Source of the DNA: Lysobacteraceae bacterium
GTDB taxonomy: Bacteria; Pseudomonadota; Gammaproteobacteria; Xanthomonadales; Xanthomonadaceae
Direction of reading: 5' to 3'
Length of the DNA: 64,000 nt
Assembly: GCA_003241895.1 (NCBI GenBank)
Contig: QBLY01000005.1
Coordinates: forward strand, 25,641-89,640
The notes beneath the pieces are model-generated. The model did no database searches, was not told the origin of the DNA, and saw only the letters and a list, made by a program, of their open reading frames with translations. The position numbers and the translations under genes were made by a program. This document shows, in pieces, positions 48,668 to 57,470 of the stretch (positions within the stretch are counted from its first letter, which is position 1; the number at the start of each line of letters is the position of its first letter).

Positions 48668-49303
48668 ATGGCTGCCAGTCCGCGCATCCGCAACGCCCTG
48701 ACCCTGTTTTCATCCCGTGACTGCGTGGTCTGCCATCGCGTCCGGCTGGTGCTGGCTGCCAAGGGCGTCACTTACGAACTGGTTCCCGTGGACCCGGGCA
48801 ACCCGCCCGAAGACCTGGTGGACCTCAATCCCTACCATTCCGTGCCCACCCTGGTGGACCGCGACCTGGTGCTGTACGCCGCCTCGGTGGTGTCGGAGTA
48901 CCTGGACGAACGCTACCCGCACCCGCCGCTGATGCCCGTCGACCCGCTGTCGCGCGCCCGCCTGCGGCTGGCGATGCTGCGCCTGGAGCACGACTGGGTT
49001 CCCCACGTGCAGGCCATCCAGCACGGCACCAAGGCCCAGGCCGACGCCGGCCGCAAGCGCCTCAAGGAGCTGTTGATCGGCGCACTGCCGCTGTTCAAGG
49101 CGTCCAAGTTCTTCCTGAATCCGGAAATGAGCCTGGCCGACTGCGCCATCGCCCCGATCATCTGGCGCCTGCCGGCGCTGGGCATCGTGCTTCCCAAGGA
49201 AGCCAAGCTGATCGAGGACTACGGCATGCGGATCTTCCGCAACCCGGCCTACCTGCGCAGCCTCACGGCGGAAGAGAAGGCCCTGCGCGAGCTTCCGCCG
49301 TGA
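48668..49303 (+). CDS. sspA: Stringent starvation protein A
   Basis: RNA polymerase-associated glutathione S-transferase-fold protein, 211 residues. The thioredoxin-like domain (about 8-85) with SSRDCVVCHRVRLVLAAKG and NPYHSVPTLVDRDLVLY is followed by a helical domain. The ATG at 48668 has a GAGGGAAA site 6 nt upstream. It overlaps sspB by 4 nt; the petABC-sspAB order is common in gammaproteobacteria. Confidence 0.94.
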   Translation: MAASPRIRNALTLFSSRDCVVCHRVRLVLAAKGVTYELVPVDPGNPPEDLVDLNPYHSVPTLVDRDLVLYAASVVSEYLDERYPHPPLMPVDPLSRARLRLAMLRLEHDWVPHVQAIQHGTKAQADAGRKRLKELLIGALPLFKASKFFLNPEMSLADCAIAPIIWRLPALGIVLPKEAKLIEDYGMRIFRNPAYLRSLTAEEKALRELPP

Positions 49304-49722
49304 CCGACGAGGTTGCCGCGATGACGTCCAACCGCCCGTACCTGCTGCGGGCATTGAACGAGTGGATCAACGACAACGGCATGACGCCCCACCTGCTGGT
49401 GGACGCGGTGCGCGACGGCGTGCAGGTGCCGGCCTCGGTGGTGAAGGACGGCCGGGTGGTGCTCAACATCGCCCCGCGCGCGGTGGCGCACTTGGCCATG
49501 GACAACCGGGAAGTGCGGTTCATGGCGCGCTTTGGCGGCGTCAGCCAGTCGATCGTGGTGCCGGTGACGGCCGTGATGGCGATCTACGCCCAGGAAACGG
49601 GGCAGGGCATGATGCTGCCCGAAGACGGTGCGCTGCTTCCCGAGGAATCCCCCGACCCCACGCCGGGTCCCGAAGCCGGCGGCGAGCCGCCCAAGCGCGG
49701 CCACCTGCGAGTCATCAAGTAA
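49300..49722 (+). CDS. sspB: ClpXP protease specificity-enhancing factor SspB
   Basis: Adaptor that hands ssrA-tagged proteins to ClpXP. The 140-residue protein has the N-terminal RPYLLRALNEWINDNGMTPHL and a globular domain to about residue 105, then an acidic Pro-rich linker and the C-terminal ClpX-docking tail RGHLRVIK. The GTG at 49300 overlaps the sspA stop; an ATG at 49321 would trim seven residues. Confidence 0.95.
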   Translation: MTDEVAAMTSNRPYLLRALNEWINDNGMTPHLLVDAVRDGVQVPASVVKDGRVVLNIAPRAVAHLAMDNREVRFMARFGGVSQSIVVPVTAVMAIYAQETGQGMMLPEDGALLPEESPDPTPGPEAGGEPPKRGHLRVIK

Positions 49723-49733
49723 CCGCGGGGCGG

Positions 49734-50054
49734 TCAGGTTTGGCCCGGCTCCAGGGGCATCGGCCCCACCACCGAGCGCAAACGCCGACCGTGCAGGACG
49801 ATGCGGCCGGAGCGGCGATCGTCGCCGCCGGTGGAATATTCGAAGCCGAAGTGGCGTTCCAGTGCCAGCCAGCCGTCGCTGCCGCGGCTCAGCCGCATCG
49901 TCACCAGGTGCACGGTCTGGTCCAGCCACTGCACGCCCGCGCGGCTGCAGGCGGCCTGCCCGACGCGGGTGGCGGTTTCCGCGGCGCCGCGGCCGGCGTA
50001 CCAGAACGCGGCCACGGCCACGGCCAATACCATGGCGATAAGGGTTGAGAGCAT
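49734..50054 (-). CDS. DUF3301 domain protein
   Basis: A 106-residue protein with an N-terminal membrane helix (about 2-20) and a small soluble domain containing AACSRAGVQWLDQTVHLV and RRYFGFEYST-like text (ERHFGFEYSTGGDD). This matches the DUF3301 family of single-pass proteins of unknown function. It converges with sspB. Confidence 0.78.
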   Translation of the reverse strand: MLSTLIAMVLAVAVAAFWYAGRGAAETATRVGQAACSRAGVQWLDQTVHLVTMRLSRGSDGWLALERHFGFEYSTGGDDRRSGRIVLHGRRLRSVVGPMPLEPGQT

Positions 50055-50180
50055 GGCCACAGTGTGGGGACGCCGGGGCCTGCCCGCAAGAAGGACCCCC
50101 TGCCGTGAAGGCGCGCGGATGGCTAAGATAGGCGCGGATGCCGGCCCGACGGGCCCTCGCCGTTTCGCAGGAGAGCGAAA

Positions 50181-50981
50181 ATGAAACTGGTGTTTCCCAA
50201 TGGCGAGCACGTGCAGGTGCTGCTGAGCTCGGGCGTCAACCGGATCGGTTCGGGCCCCGACAACGTCGTGGTGCTGGCCAACCCGGCGATCGGCGAGCTG
50301 CACTGCGAGATCCACGTCACCAGCACCGGCGCCAACCTGCAGGTCCCCGCGGGCGGCGGCCCGGCGACGGTGAACGGCAAGCCGGTGGCCGACATCATGG
50401 CGCTGCGCGCCGGCGACCAGATCGGCATCGGTCCGGTCGTGGCGCGGTACGCGGTGGTGGAGGCCGCGCGCAGCGTGTCCCCCGCGGGTTCGCCCGCTGG
50501 CCCCGACGAGGATTCCGGCGCCACCCGCGTGCGCATGGCGGTTCCCAAGTTCGTGCTGCGCGGCGTTTCAGGCGCGGTGTTCGGCAAGGTGTTCCCGGTG
50601 GCCGGGCCGGTGGTGATCGGCCGCGCCCCGGAGTGCGACATCTCGGTGCATGCCGAGGAAATTTCACGACGCCACGCGCTGGTGAAACCGACCCCGGAAG
50701 GCCTGTCGGTCGAGGACCTGGGGTCGTCCAACGGCACCTACATCAACGCCAAGCGCGTGCAGCAGGGCTTCCTCAATGCCGGCGACGAACTGCGCCTGGA
50801 CGCGGTGCGCTTCATCGTGGTGGTGCCGGGCATGGAAATGGCGCAGCAGGCCACCCGGCTGATGCCCAGCGAGCCTGCCGCGGCCGCCGGCAACGGCATG
50901 AGCAAGTGGGTGCCGATCATGCTCACCGCCGCCGCCGTGCTGGTGATGGTGGCGCTGGTGATGGGTCGCTCGGGCGGCTGA
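50181..50981 (+). CDS. Protein with two FHA domains and a C-terminal membrane helix
   Basis: A 266-residue protein. The first FHA-like domain (about 10-90; GVNRIGSGPDNVVVLANPAIGELHCEI) is weaker; the second (about 120-215; VVIGRAPECDISVHAEEISRRHALV and SSNGTYIN) has the full FHA motif for phosphothreonine binding. A hydrophobic segment (about 243-260) near the C terminus predicts membrane anchoring with the FHA domains in the cytoplasm. No kinase or secretion genes are adjacent, so the partner is unknown. Confidence 0.88.
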   Translation: MKLVFPNGEHVQVLLSSGVNRIGSGPDNVVVLANPAIGELHCEIHVTSTGANLQVPAGGGPATVNGKPVADIMALRAGDQIGIGPVVARYAVVEAARSVSPAGSPAGPDEDSGATRVRMAVPKFVLRGVSGAVFGKVFPVAGPVVIGRAPECDISVHAEEISRRHALVKPTPEGLSVEDLGSSNGTYINAKRVQQGFLNAGDELRLDAVRFIVVVPGMEMAQQATRLMPSEPAAAAGNGMSKWVPIMLTAAAVLVMVALVMGRSGG

Positions 50982-50990
50982 ATCCCGCCC

Positions 50991-51845
50991 TCAGCGCGGC
51001 GGCGTTCCCAGCCGCAGCGACAGGTCGAGCGCCGTCACGTTCTTGGTGAGGGCGCCGACCGAAACGTAGTCCACCCCGCACGCGGCGATTTCCGCCAGGC
51101 GTTCCATCGTCACGCCGCCGGAGACTTCCAGCGGCGTGCGTCCCGCCGAGCGCCTGACGGCTTCGCGCAGTGCCTCCAGGCTGAAGTCGTCCACCAGTAT
51201 CCGGTCGCAGTCGGTGGCCAGGGCCTGGTCGAGTTCATGCAGGTCTTCCACTTCGATGATCAGCGGCAGCTCCGGGTGCAGTGAGCGCGCCGCCGCCGCC
51301 GCCGCCGCGATCGAGCCGGCGGCTTTGATGTGGTTTTCCTTGAGCATCACCGCATCGAACAGACCCATGCGGTGGTTAAGGCCGCCACCGGCGCGCACGG
51401 CGTACTTCTGCGCCATGCGCAGCCCGGGCAGGGTCTTGCGGGTGTCCAGGACGCGGGTGCGGGTGCCGGCCACGGCGGCGACGTAGCGGGCGGTGCACGT
51501 GGCGGTGGCCGACAGCGTCTGCAGGAAGTTCAGCGCCGGGCGTTCCGCGCTGACCAGCGCGCGCGTGCGGCCGGCCATCGTCACCAGCACGGTGCCCGCG
51601 CTGACGGCCTGGCCCTCGCTGACGCGCCAGTCAAGGCGCACCGCCGGATCAAGCGCCTGGAAACAGGCATCGAACCAAGGGCGCCCGGCCACCGTGCCGG
51701 CTTCCTTCGCGACCACCCAGGCTTGGGCCGGCAGATCGGGCAGCAGTTGGGCGGTGGCGTCGCCCGTACCGATGTCCTCGGCCAGGGCGCGGCTGACGTC
51801 GGCCAACACCTGGTCGGCCGGCGGCGGCGTCGGCGAGCCGGCCAT
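50991..51845 (-). CDS. nadC: Nicotinate-nucleotide pyrophosphorylase (carboxylating)
   Basis: Converts quinolinate and PRPP to nicotinate mononucleotide in NAD synthesis. The 284-residue protein has the family segments ERPALNFLQTLSATAT, TRKTLPGLRMAQKYAV, GGGLNHRMGLFDAVMLKENHI and EVSGGVTMERL. The start overlaps the Trm112-like stop by 1 nt. Confidence 0.95.
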   Translation of the reverse strand: MAGSPTPPPADQVLADVSRALAEDIGTGDATAQLLPDLPAQAWVVAKEAGTVAGRPWFDACFQALDPAVRLDWRVSEGQAVSAGTVLVTMAGRTRALVSAERPALNFLQTLSATATCTARYVAAVAGTRTRVLDTRKTLPGLRMAQKYAVRAGGGLNHRMGLFDAVMLKENHIKAAGSIAAAAAAARSLHPELPLIIEVEDLHELDQALATDCDRILVDDFSLEALREAVRRSAGRTPLEVSGGVTMERLAEIAACGVDYVSVGALTKNVTALDLSLRLGTPPR

Positions 51846-52111
51846 CAGCGGGGGAAGTCGGCGACCTGGGCGACGGCCAGCGCTTCGTCCGCCAGCAGCA
51901 CCGGGATGCCGTCCTCGATGCGATAGACGGTGCGGCGGTCGTGGGTGACCAGGGCCTCGGCCAGCGCTTCGGACTGCGGGCTGCCGTCGGCGCGAACCAC
52001 GGCGCCGGCCGCGATGGCGCGGTTGACGGCCGCCAGCTCCGGCCCGCCCAGCAGGGCCAGCGGCTGCTTGCTGGTGGGGCAGCAGAGGATGTCGAGCAGT
52101 TTGCGGTCCAT
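51845..52111 (-). CDS. Trm112 family protein
   Basis: A small 88-residue protein opening with MDRKLLDILCCPTSKQPL and containing YRIEDGIPVLLADEA, the Trm112/YcaR signature. Bacterial members lack most zinc cysteines; here CC is present but no second pair. Family members act as small activators or chaperones of methyltransferases. It is divergent from purE and abuts nadC. Confidence 0.9.
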   Translation of the reverse strand: MDRKLLDILCCPTSKQPLALLGGPELAAVNRAIAAGAVVRADGSPQSEALAEALVTHDRRTVYRIEDGIPVLLADEALAVAQVADFPR

Positions 52112-52143
52112 GGGCGTGGCTGTGTCCGGCGTGGGCTTGTGTC

Positions 52144-52149
52144 TAGAAT
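52144..52149 (+). promoter_or_regulatory. Probable -10 element of purEK
   Basis: TAGAAT 24 nt upstream of the purE ATG, in the short gap between the divergent Trm112-like and purE genes. No clear -35 box is visible. Confidence 0.4.
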
Positions 52150-52173
52150 AGCGTTTTGCCGAAGCCGCCCGCC

Positions 52174-52698
52174 ATGAACGAACGTGCCGCCGCTCCGCTG
52201 GACGCTGCTTCCCCGCTGGTCGGGGTGGTCATGGGGTCGCGCTCGGACTGGGAGACCATGCAGCACGCGGTCGCCCGGCTCGAGCAGATGGGCGTACCGC
52301 ACGAGGTCAGGGTGGTGTCGGCGCACCGCACGCCGGACCTGCTGGTGGACTACGCCAAGTCGGCGCAGTCACGCGGCCTGCGCGCCATCATCGCCGGCGC
52401 CGGGGGTGCCGCCCACCTGCCGGGCATGCTGGCGGCCATGACGCCGGTGCCGGTGCTGGGCGTGCCGGTGCAGAGCAAGTCCCTCAACGGCCTGGATTCG
52501 CTGCTGTCCATCGTTCAGATGCCTGCCGGCGTGCCGGTGGCCACTTTCGCCATCGGCCCGGCCGGGGCGGCCAACGCCGGCCTGTTCGCCGCGGCGCTGC
52601 TGGCGCCCGACCATGCGGCGGTGCGCCATGCGCTGGACGACTTCCGTGCCCGTCAGACCCAGGACGTGCTGGACCGTCCGGACCCGCGGCAGCCGTGA
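52174..52698 (+). CDS. purE: 5-(carboxyamino)imidazole ribonucleotide mutase
   Basis: Purine synthesis enzyme moving the carboxylate of N5-CAIR to CAIR. The 174-residue protein has [30 protein letters not shown], the active-site region [12 protein letters not shown] and [20 protein letters not shown]. It overlaps purK by 4 nt. Confidence 0.96.
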   Translation: MNERAAAPLDAASPLVGVVMGSRSDWETMQHAVARLEQMGVPHEVRVVSAHRTPDLLVDYAKSAQSRGLRAIIAGAGGAAHLPGMLAAMTPVPVLGVPVQSKSLNGLDSLLSIVQMPAGVPVATFAIGPAGAANAGLFAAALLAPDHAAVRHALDDFRARQTQDVLDRPDPRQP

Positions 52699-53843
52699 CC
52701 ACCGTCGGCATCCTCGGCGGCGGGCAGCTGGCCCGCATGTTGGCGCTTTCCGGCGCACCGCTGGGCCTGCGCTTCCTGGTGCTCGATTCCACCCCGGACG
52801 CCTGCGCCGCCCAGTTCGCGCCGCTGCTCCAGGCCGACTACCGCGACCAGGACGCGCTGGCCTCGTTCGCCGACCAGGTGGACGTGGCGACGTTTGATTT
52901 CGAGAACGTGCCGGCCGAAAGCGCCCGCTGGCTGGCCGAGCGGGTGCCGGTGTTCCCCAGCCCGCGCGCCCTGGCCGTAGCCCAGGACCGGCTGGCGGAG
53001 AAAACGCTTTTCCGCGAGTTGGGCATCCCGGTACCCGAGTTCGCCGACATCGCCAGCCGGCAGGCCATGGACGAGGCACTGCAGCGCATTGGCACGCCCT
53101 GCATCCTCAAGACCCGCCGCCTGGGCTACGACGGCAAGGGTCAGTTCCGCATCAAGTCCCCGGACGACGCCGACGCGGCGTGGGCGGCGCTGGGATCCCA
53201 GGCCGACACGGTCGGGCTGATCCTGGAAGGCTTCGTGGCCTTCCAGCGCGAGCTGTCGGTGCTGGCCGTGCGCGGCCGCGACGGCGAGCTGCGGGCCTGG
53301 CCGCTGACCGAGAACTGGCATGAGTCGGGCATCCTGTCGGCCAGCCTGGCGCCGGCCGCCGTGGACGCGGCGCTGCAGGCGCAGGCGCTGGCCACGGCGC
53401 GCAAGGTGGCCGAGGCGCTGGACTACGTCGGCGTGTTCGCGCTCGAACTGTTCCTGCGCGACGGCGTGCTGCTGGCGAATGAAATGGCGCCGCGCGTCCA
53501 CAACTCCGGCCACTGGACCATCGAGGGCGCCGAAACCTCCCAATTCCAGAACCATCTGCGGGCCGTGCTAGGCCTGCCGCTGGGCGATACCCGCGCCATC
53601 GGCCACAGCGTGATGCTGAACTGGATCGGCGAGATGCCGTCGCTGCTGCCGGTGCTGGCCGAAGCCAGCGGCCACTGGCACGACTACGGCAAGTCACCCC
53701 GCGAGGGCCGCAAGGTCGGCCACGCCACGCTGCGAGCGGACACCCGGGAGGCCCTGGCCGATGCCCTTGAGCGCACCGGCCGCGCCTTGGGCCGCGACGC
53801 CCAGGTGGCGCCGGCCGTGGCCAGGCTGCGCGAGCCGGGCTGA
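52695..53843 (+). CDS. purK: 5-(carboxyamino)imidazole ribonucleotide synthase
   Basis: ATP-grasp enzyme making N5-CAIR from AIR, bicarbonate and ATP. The 382-residue protein begins [17 protein letters not shown], then TFDFENVP, the ATP-grasp loop [12 protein letters not shown] and [23 protein letters not shown] near 260-280. The GTG at 52695 overlaps the purE stop (GTGA). Confidence 0.96.
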   Translation: MTTVGILGGGQLARMLALSGAPLGLRFLVLDSTPDACAAQFAPLLQADYRDQDALASFADQVDVATFDFENVPAESARWLAERVPVFPSPRALAVAQDRLAEKTLFRELGIPVPEFADIASRQAMDEALQRIGTPCILKTRRLGYDGKGQFRIKSPDDADAAWAALGSQADTVGLILEGFVAFQRELSVLAVRGRDGELRAWPLTENWHESGILSASLAPAAVDAALQAQALATARKVAEALDYVGVFALELFLRDGVLLANEMAPRVHNSGHWTIEGAETSQFQNHLRAVLGLPLGDTRAIGHSVMLNWIGEMPSLLPVLAEASGHWHDYGKSPREGRKVGHATLRADTREALADALERTGRALGRDAQVAPAVARLREPG

Positions 53844-53871
53844 AAAAGCTCTTCTCCGAACTGCTGGGGAT

Positions 53872-54796
53872 GGCGCCGTCGCCACCCCGGAAGCGACGCA
53901 CTGTCTACTCAGTGGGGCCTGGCGCCGTCGCCACCCCGGAAGCGAGGGTCACTGTCTACTCAGTGAGGCCTTTATTTCGCAGCCAGTGACCCTCGCTTCC
54001 GGGGCGTCGCCGGTACGTAGCGGCTTGGGCGCGTGACGGAAGGCCCGTGGCGGTGCGCTCTGGTGCTTGCGCGTGACGATCCGGACCAAGGCCGGGCATC
54101 TTTCCTGCTGAGCTGGCTTGGCTAACCCGGCTGCCGCGATGGCCACGTATCGGCTTACCGCGCGCGTCCCTTCGGACGCGAGGTGTATGCGCCTGGCCAG
54201 TGTGGAAGGTGGCTAGACCGATAGATCGATCCGCCCGGCGGCGGGGGTGGGTTCGAGGCGCGCACAACGACACATCGGGCCCTGACTTGAGTTCAACGTT
54301 CAGGCCTCTCACCAAAGCGGTCATTCGCCGTCTGGAATACGCTTTTCAGCTGGAAAGACACTCATCACCCTGCCGCGCACCAAGACGCCACATCAATAGC
54401 TCAAGGTCCGGCTGTGCCTGCGGCGAACTCACACCCGCCGCCGGGCGGATCGATCTATCGGTCTAGCCACCTTCCACACTGGCCAGGCGCGTACACCTCG
54501 CGTCCGAAGGGACGCGCGCGGGTGGCACGTGGGCAACGAGCGCATCGAACGGCTTAGCCAAGCCAGGACAGCAAGAAAGATGCCTGGCCTTGGTCCGGAT
54601 CGGCACGCGCAAGCACCAGAGCGCGCGGCCACGGGCCTTCCGTCCATGTAACCCAACCGTTGCCACCGGACGCGCCGCGGAGGCGAGGGTCACTGGCTGC
54701 GAAATAAAGGCTTCACTGAGTAGCCAGTGACCCTCGCCTCCGCGGTGGGGCCGGACCCAGTAGCCAGTGCGTCGCCTCCGCGGTGGGGCCGGCGCC
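53872..54796. repeat. Large foldback-like inverted repeat in the 1046-nt purK-sodB gap
   Basis: The left arm (about 53872-54255) is matched in reverse complement by the right arm (about 54424-54796) around a 168-nt unique centre. Inside, 54158-54245 and 54434-54521 agree over 88 bp with one mismatch; the rest is less conserved. Each arm carries its own perfect hairpin: 21-bp stems at 53934-53954/53984-54004, and 24-bp stems at 54675-54698/54722-54745. The left end also has a tandem pair of about 50-nt units (53872-53920, 53921-53971). No convincing gene is present. A non-autonomous foldback or MITE-like element, or a cluster of extragenic palindromes, would explain it. Confidence 0.85.
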
Positions 54797-54814
54797 AGCG
54801 CCCGGGTGAAGCGA

Positions 54815-54848
54815 CGAAAAAAAGCCGGCGCCCGGAGGCGCCGACTTT
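54815..54848 (-). terminator. Intrinsic terminator after sodB
   Basis: Stem GTCGGCGCC/GGCGCCGGC with loop TCCG (54824-54845 on the plus strand, one U-G wobble), followed on the minus strand by seven T. It lies 45 nt past the sodB stop and just outside the large inverted repeat. Confidence 0.85.
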
Positions 54849-54889
54849 GGGCGAGCCTTTGTGCCTGCCGGTTGGCAGGAGCGTGGGTC

Positions 54890-55468
54890 TCAGTTCATCT
54901 GCTTGGCGACGAAGTCCCAGTTCACCAGGTTCCAGAACGCCTCGACGTACTTGGGGCGGGCGTTGCGGTAGTCGACGTAGTAGGCGTGTTCCCACACGTC
55001 GCAGGTGAGCAGGGCCTTGTCGGTGCCTGTGAGCGGGGTGGCCGCATTGGGCGTGCTGACCAGCGCCAGCGAACCGTCCGGACGCTGCACCAGCCAGGCC
55101 CAGCCCGAGCCGAACGTGGTGACGGCGGTCTGGGTGAACTGTTCCTTGAAGGCCGCGAACGAACCGAAGGCCTTGGTGATGGCTTCGGCCAGGTCGCCGG
55201 TGGGCTCGCCGCCGCCGCTGGGCTTGAGGCAGTTCCAGTAGAAGGTGTGGTTCCAGACCTGGGCGGCGTTGTTGAACATGCCGCCCTGCGCCTTGCGCAC
55301 GATGGCTTCAAGCTCGAGGGCTTCGAACTCGGTGCCCTTGATCATGTTGTTGAGGTTGGTGACGTAGGCCTGGTGGTGCTTGCCGTAATGGAAGTCGATG
55401 GTTTCGCCGGAAATGTGCGGCTCCAGCGCGGTGCGGTCGTAGGGCAGGGCAGGCAGTTCGATGGCCAT
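54890..55468 (-). CDS. sodB: Superoxide dismutase, Fe/Mn family (Fe type)
   Basis: A 192-residue cytoplasmic enzyme. Metal ligands occur in [19 protein letters not shown] and [13 protein letters not shown], and the [13 protein letters not shown] segment favours the iron type. N terminus [20 protein letters not shown] is typical of SodB. It is divergent from the monothiol glutaredoxin gene; a terminator follows. Confidence 0.95.
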   Translation of the reverse strand: MAIELPALPYDRTALEPHISGETIDFHYGKHHQAYVTNLNNMIKGTEFEALELEAIVRKAQGGMFNNAAQVWNHTFYWNCLKPSGGGEPTGDLAEAITKAFGSFAAFKEQFTQTAVTTFGSGWAWLVQRPDGSLALVSTPNAATPLTGTDKALLTCDVWEHAYYVDYRNARPKYVEAFWNLVNWDFVAKQMN

Positions 55469-55521
55469 GGGTTTCTCCGGTTGCGAGGGGGGGTGGGCGC
55501 CGTCGGGCGCCGCGTTGGCCG

Positions 55522-55527
55522 TATAAT
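55522..55527 (+). promoter_or_regulatory. -10 element upstream of grxD
   Basis: Consensus TATAAT 52 nt upstream of the grxD ATG in the 111-nt gap between sodB and grxD. No strong -35 box is visible at 17 nt spacing. Confidence 0.5.
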
Positions 55528-55579
55528 TCTAGACCTATCGCGCGCCCGGCTCCGGGCTGTGCCCTGAACGGAGTTTTCC

Positions 55580-55903
55580 ATGAGTGTCCAGGAACGCATC
55601 AAGGCCGAACTCGAGGCCCATCCCATCGTTCTTTTCATGAAAGGTACCCCGCAGTTCCCGATGTGCGGCTTCTCCAGCCGCTCGGTGCAGGCCCTCAGGG
55701 CCGCCGGGGCCGCCAGTTTCCACACCGTGAACGTGCTCGAGCAGGCCGAGATCCGCGCCAACCTGCCGCGCTATTCGGATTGGCCGACCTTCCCGCAGCT
55801 GTTCATCAACGGCGAACTCATCGGCGGTTGCGACATCACCGTCGAGCTGCTGGACAGCGGCGAGCTGGCGCGCATGGTCGCCGAGGCGCAAAAGGCCGCA
55901 TGA
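55580..55903 (+). CDS. grxD: Monothiol glutaredoxin Grx4 type
   Basis: A 107-residue protein with the monothiol site CGFSSRSVQAL (CGFS) near residues 31-34, preceded by PIVLFMKGTPQFPM and followed by WPTFPQLFINGELIGGCDI. Grx4-type proteins bind a [2Fe-2S] cluster with glutathione and take part in iron-sulfur trafficking. It overlaps the SDR gene by 4 nt. Confidence 0.95.
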   Translation: MSVQERIKAELEAHPIVLFMKGTPQFPMCGFSSRSVQALRAAGAASFHTVNVLEQAEIRANLPRYSDWPTFPQLFINGELIGGCDITVELLDSGELARMVAEAQKAA

Positions 55904-56661
55904 ATCCCGCCGCGGCGTCGCTGCCGGCGGTCGCGGCCGACGCCCTGGCCGGGCGGACGGTGCTGATTACCGGCGCCCACGGCGGCCTGGGGGCCGAGGC
56001 TGCCAAGGCCTGCGCGCGTGCCGGCGCCACGGTGGTGTTGGCCGGTCGAAAGGTGCCCAAGCTCAATCGCGTCTATGACGCCGTGAAGGCGCTGGGCCCC
56101 GAGCCGGCGCTTTACCCGCTGGACCTGGCCGGCGCCGACCCGTCCGACTACGCCACGCTGGCCGAAAAGGTCGCCACCGAGCTGGGCGGGCTGCACGGCC
56201 TGCTGCACTGCGCGGCCGAATTCACCGGGCTGGCGCCGTTGGAGGCCACCGACCCGGAGGCCTTCGTACGCAACCTGCACGTGAACCTCACGGCGCCCTG
56301 GCTGCTCACCCAGGCCTGCCTGCCGTGGCTGCGCCAGTCTGGCGACAGCGCCGTGGTGTTCGTTACCGACGACCCGGCCCGGGTCGGCAAGCCCTACTGG
56401 GGCGCTTACGGCCTGGCCAAGTTCGGGCTTGCGCACCTGGTGCACCAGCTCAGTGCTGAAACCGATGCCACGACGGTCCGGGTGTCGGGCCTCGAGCCGG
56501 GCCCGATGCGCACCGACCTGCGCGCCCGCGCCTATGCCGACGAAGCCCAGCTGCGGGTGCCGGCGCCGGCCGCCTACGCCCCGGCCTGCGTGCATCTTCT
56601 TTCCGCCGCGGGCGTCGATCGCCGGGGCCAGGTCTGGGCGCCCCGGGTGCCTTCGCCGTGA
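55900..56661 (+). CDS. Short-chain dehydrogenase (YciK-like)
   Basis: A 253-residue classical SDR. The Rossmann motif TGAHGGLG (about residues 24-31) and the active-site YGLAKFGLAHL (YxxxK) are present, and the text WLLTQACLPWLRQSGDSAVVF and VSGLEPGPMRTDLRA resembles E. coli YciK. Substrate unknown. It overlaps grxD upstream and marC downstream by 4 nt each. Confidence 0.88.
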   Translation: MNPAAASLPAVAADALAGRTVLITGAHGGLGAEAAKACARAGATVVLAGRKVPKLNRVYDAVKALGPEPALYPLDLAGADPSDYATLAEKVATELGGLHGLLHCAAEFTGLAPLEATDPEAFVRNLHVNLTAPWLLTQACLPWLRQSGDSAVVFVTDDPARVGKPYWGAYGLAKFGLAHLVHQLSAETDATTVRVSGLEPGPMRTDLRARAYADEAQLRVPAPAAYAPACVHLLSAAGVDRRGQVWAPRVPSP

Positions 56662-57257
56662 CCACGCTGTCGGCAGCGCTGCTGCTGTTCCTGATCCTGG
56701 ACCCGCTGGGCAACATCCCGGTGTTCCTGGGCCTGCTCAAGCCGCTGCCGGCGCACCGCCGCCGGATCGTGCTGGTCCGCGAGCTGCTGATCGCCCTGGG
56801 CGTCCTGCTGGCCTTCATGTGGGGCGGCAAGTACGTGCTCGACGCGATGCACCTGCGCCAGGAGTCGGTGTCGATCGCCGGCGGCATCGTGCTGTTCCTG
56901 ATCGGCCTGAAAATGATCTTCCCGCGGCCCGAAGGCATGTTCGGCGACCTGCCGGACGGCGAGCCCTTCATCGTCCCCATGGCCATCCCGCTGGTGGCCG
57001 GCCCCTCGGGCATGGCCGCCGTGATGCTGCTGGGCAGCCAGGACCCGGGCCGGATGGGCGACTGGACCCTGGCCCTGGTGCTGGCCTGGCTGGGCACCGC
57101 GGTGCTGCTGTTCTCGGCGACCTCCCTCTACAAGGTCCTGGGCATGCGGGTGCTGCTGGCGGTGGAGCGGCTGATGGGTATGCTGCTGGTGGCCATTTCG
57201 GTTCAGATGCTGCTCGACGGCGTGGCCACCTACCTGCGGGCCGCGCCGGGGCTTTGA
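56658..57257 (+). CDS. MarC family membrane protein
   Basis: A 199-residue integral membrane protein with six hydrophobic segments. The start FLILDPLGNIPVFLGLLKPL and the later PFIVPMAIPLVAGPSGMAAVM are diagnostic of MarC/YhgN-type proteins, often called NAAT transporters though transport is unproven. The GTG at 56658 overlaps the SDR stop (GTGA). Last gene of grxD-SDR-marC. Confidence 0.9.
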   Translation: MTTLSAALLLFLILDPLGNIPVFLGLLKPLPAHRRRIVLVRELLIALGVLLAFMWGGKYVLDAMHLRQESVSIAGGIVLFLIGLKMIFPRPEGMFGDLPDGEPFIVPMAIPLVAGPSGMAAVMLLGSQDPGRMGDWTLALVLAWLGTAVLLFSATSLYKVLGMRVLLAVERLMGMLLVAISVQMLLDGVATYLRAAPGL

Positions 57258-57393
57258 CGCCGTCTCCGGCGCGGGGCCTGGGCTGACCCGGGCTTGTCAC
57301 CTGAATGACATGTGACCAAGGTAGCGTGTTAAACTCTTGTTATTGCCCGGGTCGCAGGGGACTCCCGTCCAGGCAAGCCATCAAGGATTAGCC

Positions 57394-57429
57394 GTGCCTG
57401 ATGCGTCAGGCACCGCGGCGGGACGCCGC
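57394..57429 (+). promoter_or_regulatory. Structured 5' leader of the Oar-like receptor
   Basis: Two adjacent perfect hairpins: GTGCCTGA/TCAGGCAC with loop TGCG (57394-57413) and GCGGCG/CGCCGC with loop GGA (57415-57429), 41-76 nt upstream of the receptor ATG. A likely -10 element TTAAAC lies at 57329-57334, so the leader is about 130 nt long. No known riboswitch is recognised. Confidence 0.45.
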
Positions 57430-57470
57430 ACTACCCATTTCCTCCAGTCACTAAATCAGGGTTAACCACC

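Noticed and set aside
53872-53971. Possible CRISPR-like repeat
   Set aside because: Only two tandem units, no distinct spacers and no cas genes; the units belong to the inverted-repeat structure.
53956-54693. Several short open frames in the purK-sodB gap
   Set aside because: They mirror each other because of the inverted repeat, lack ribosome sites and show no protein features.
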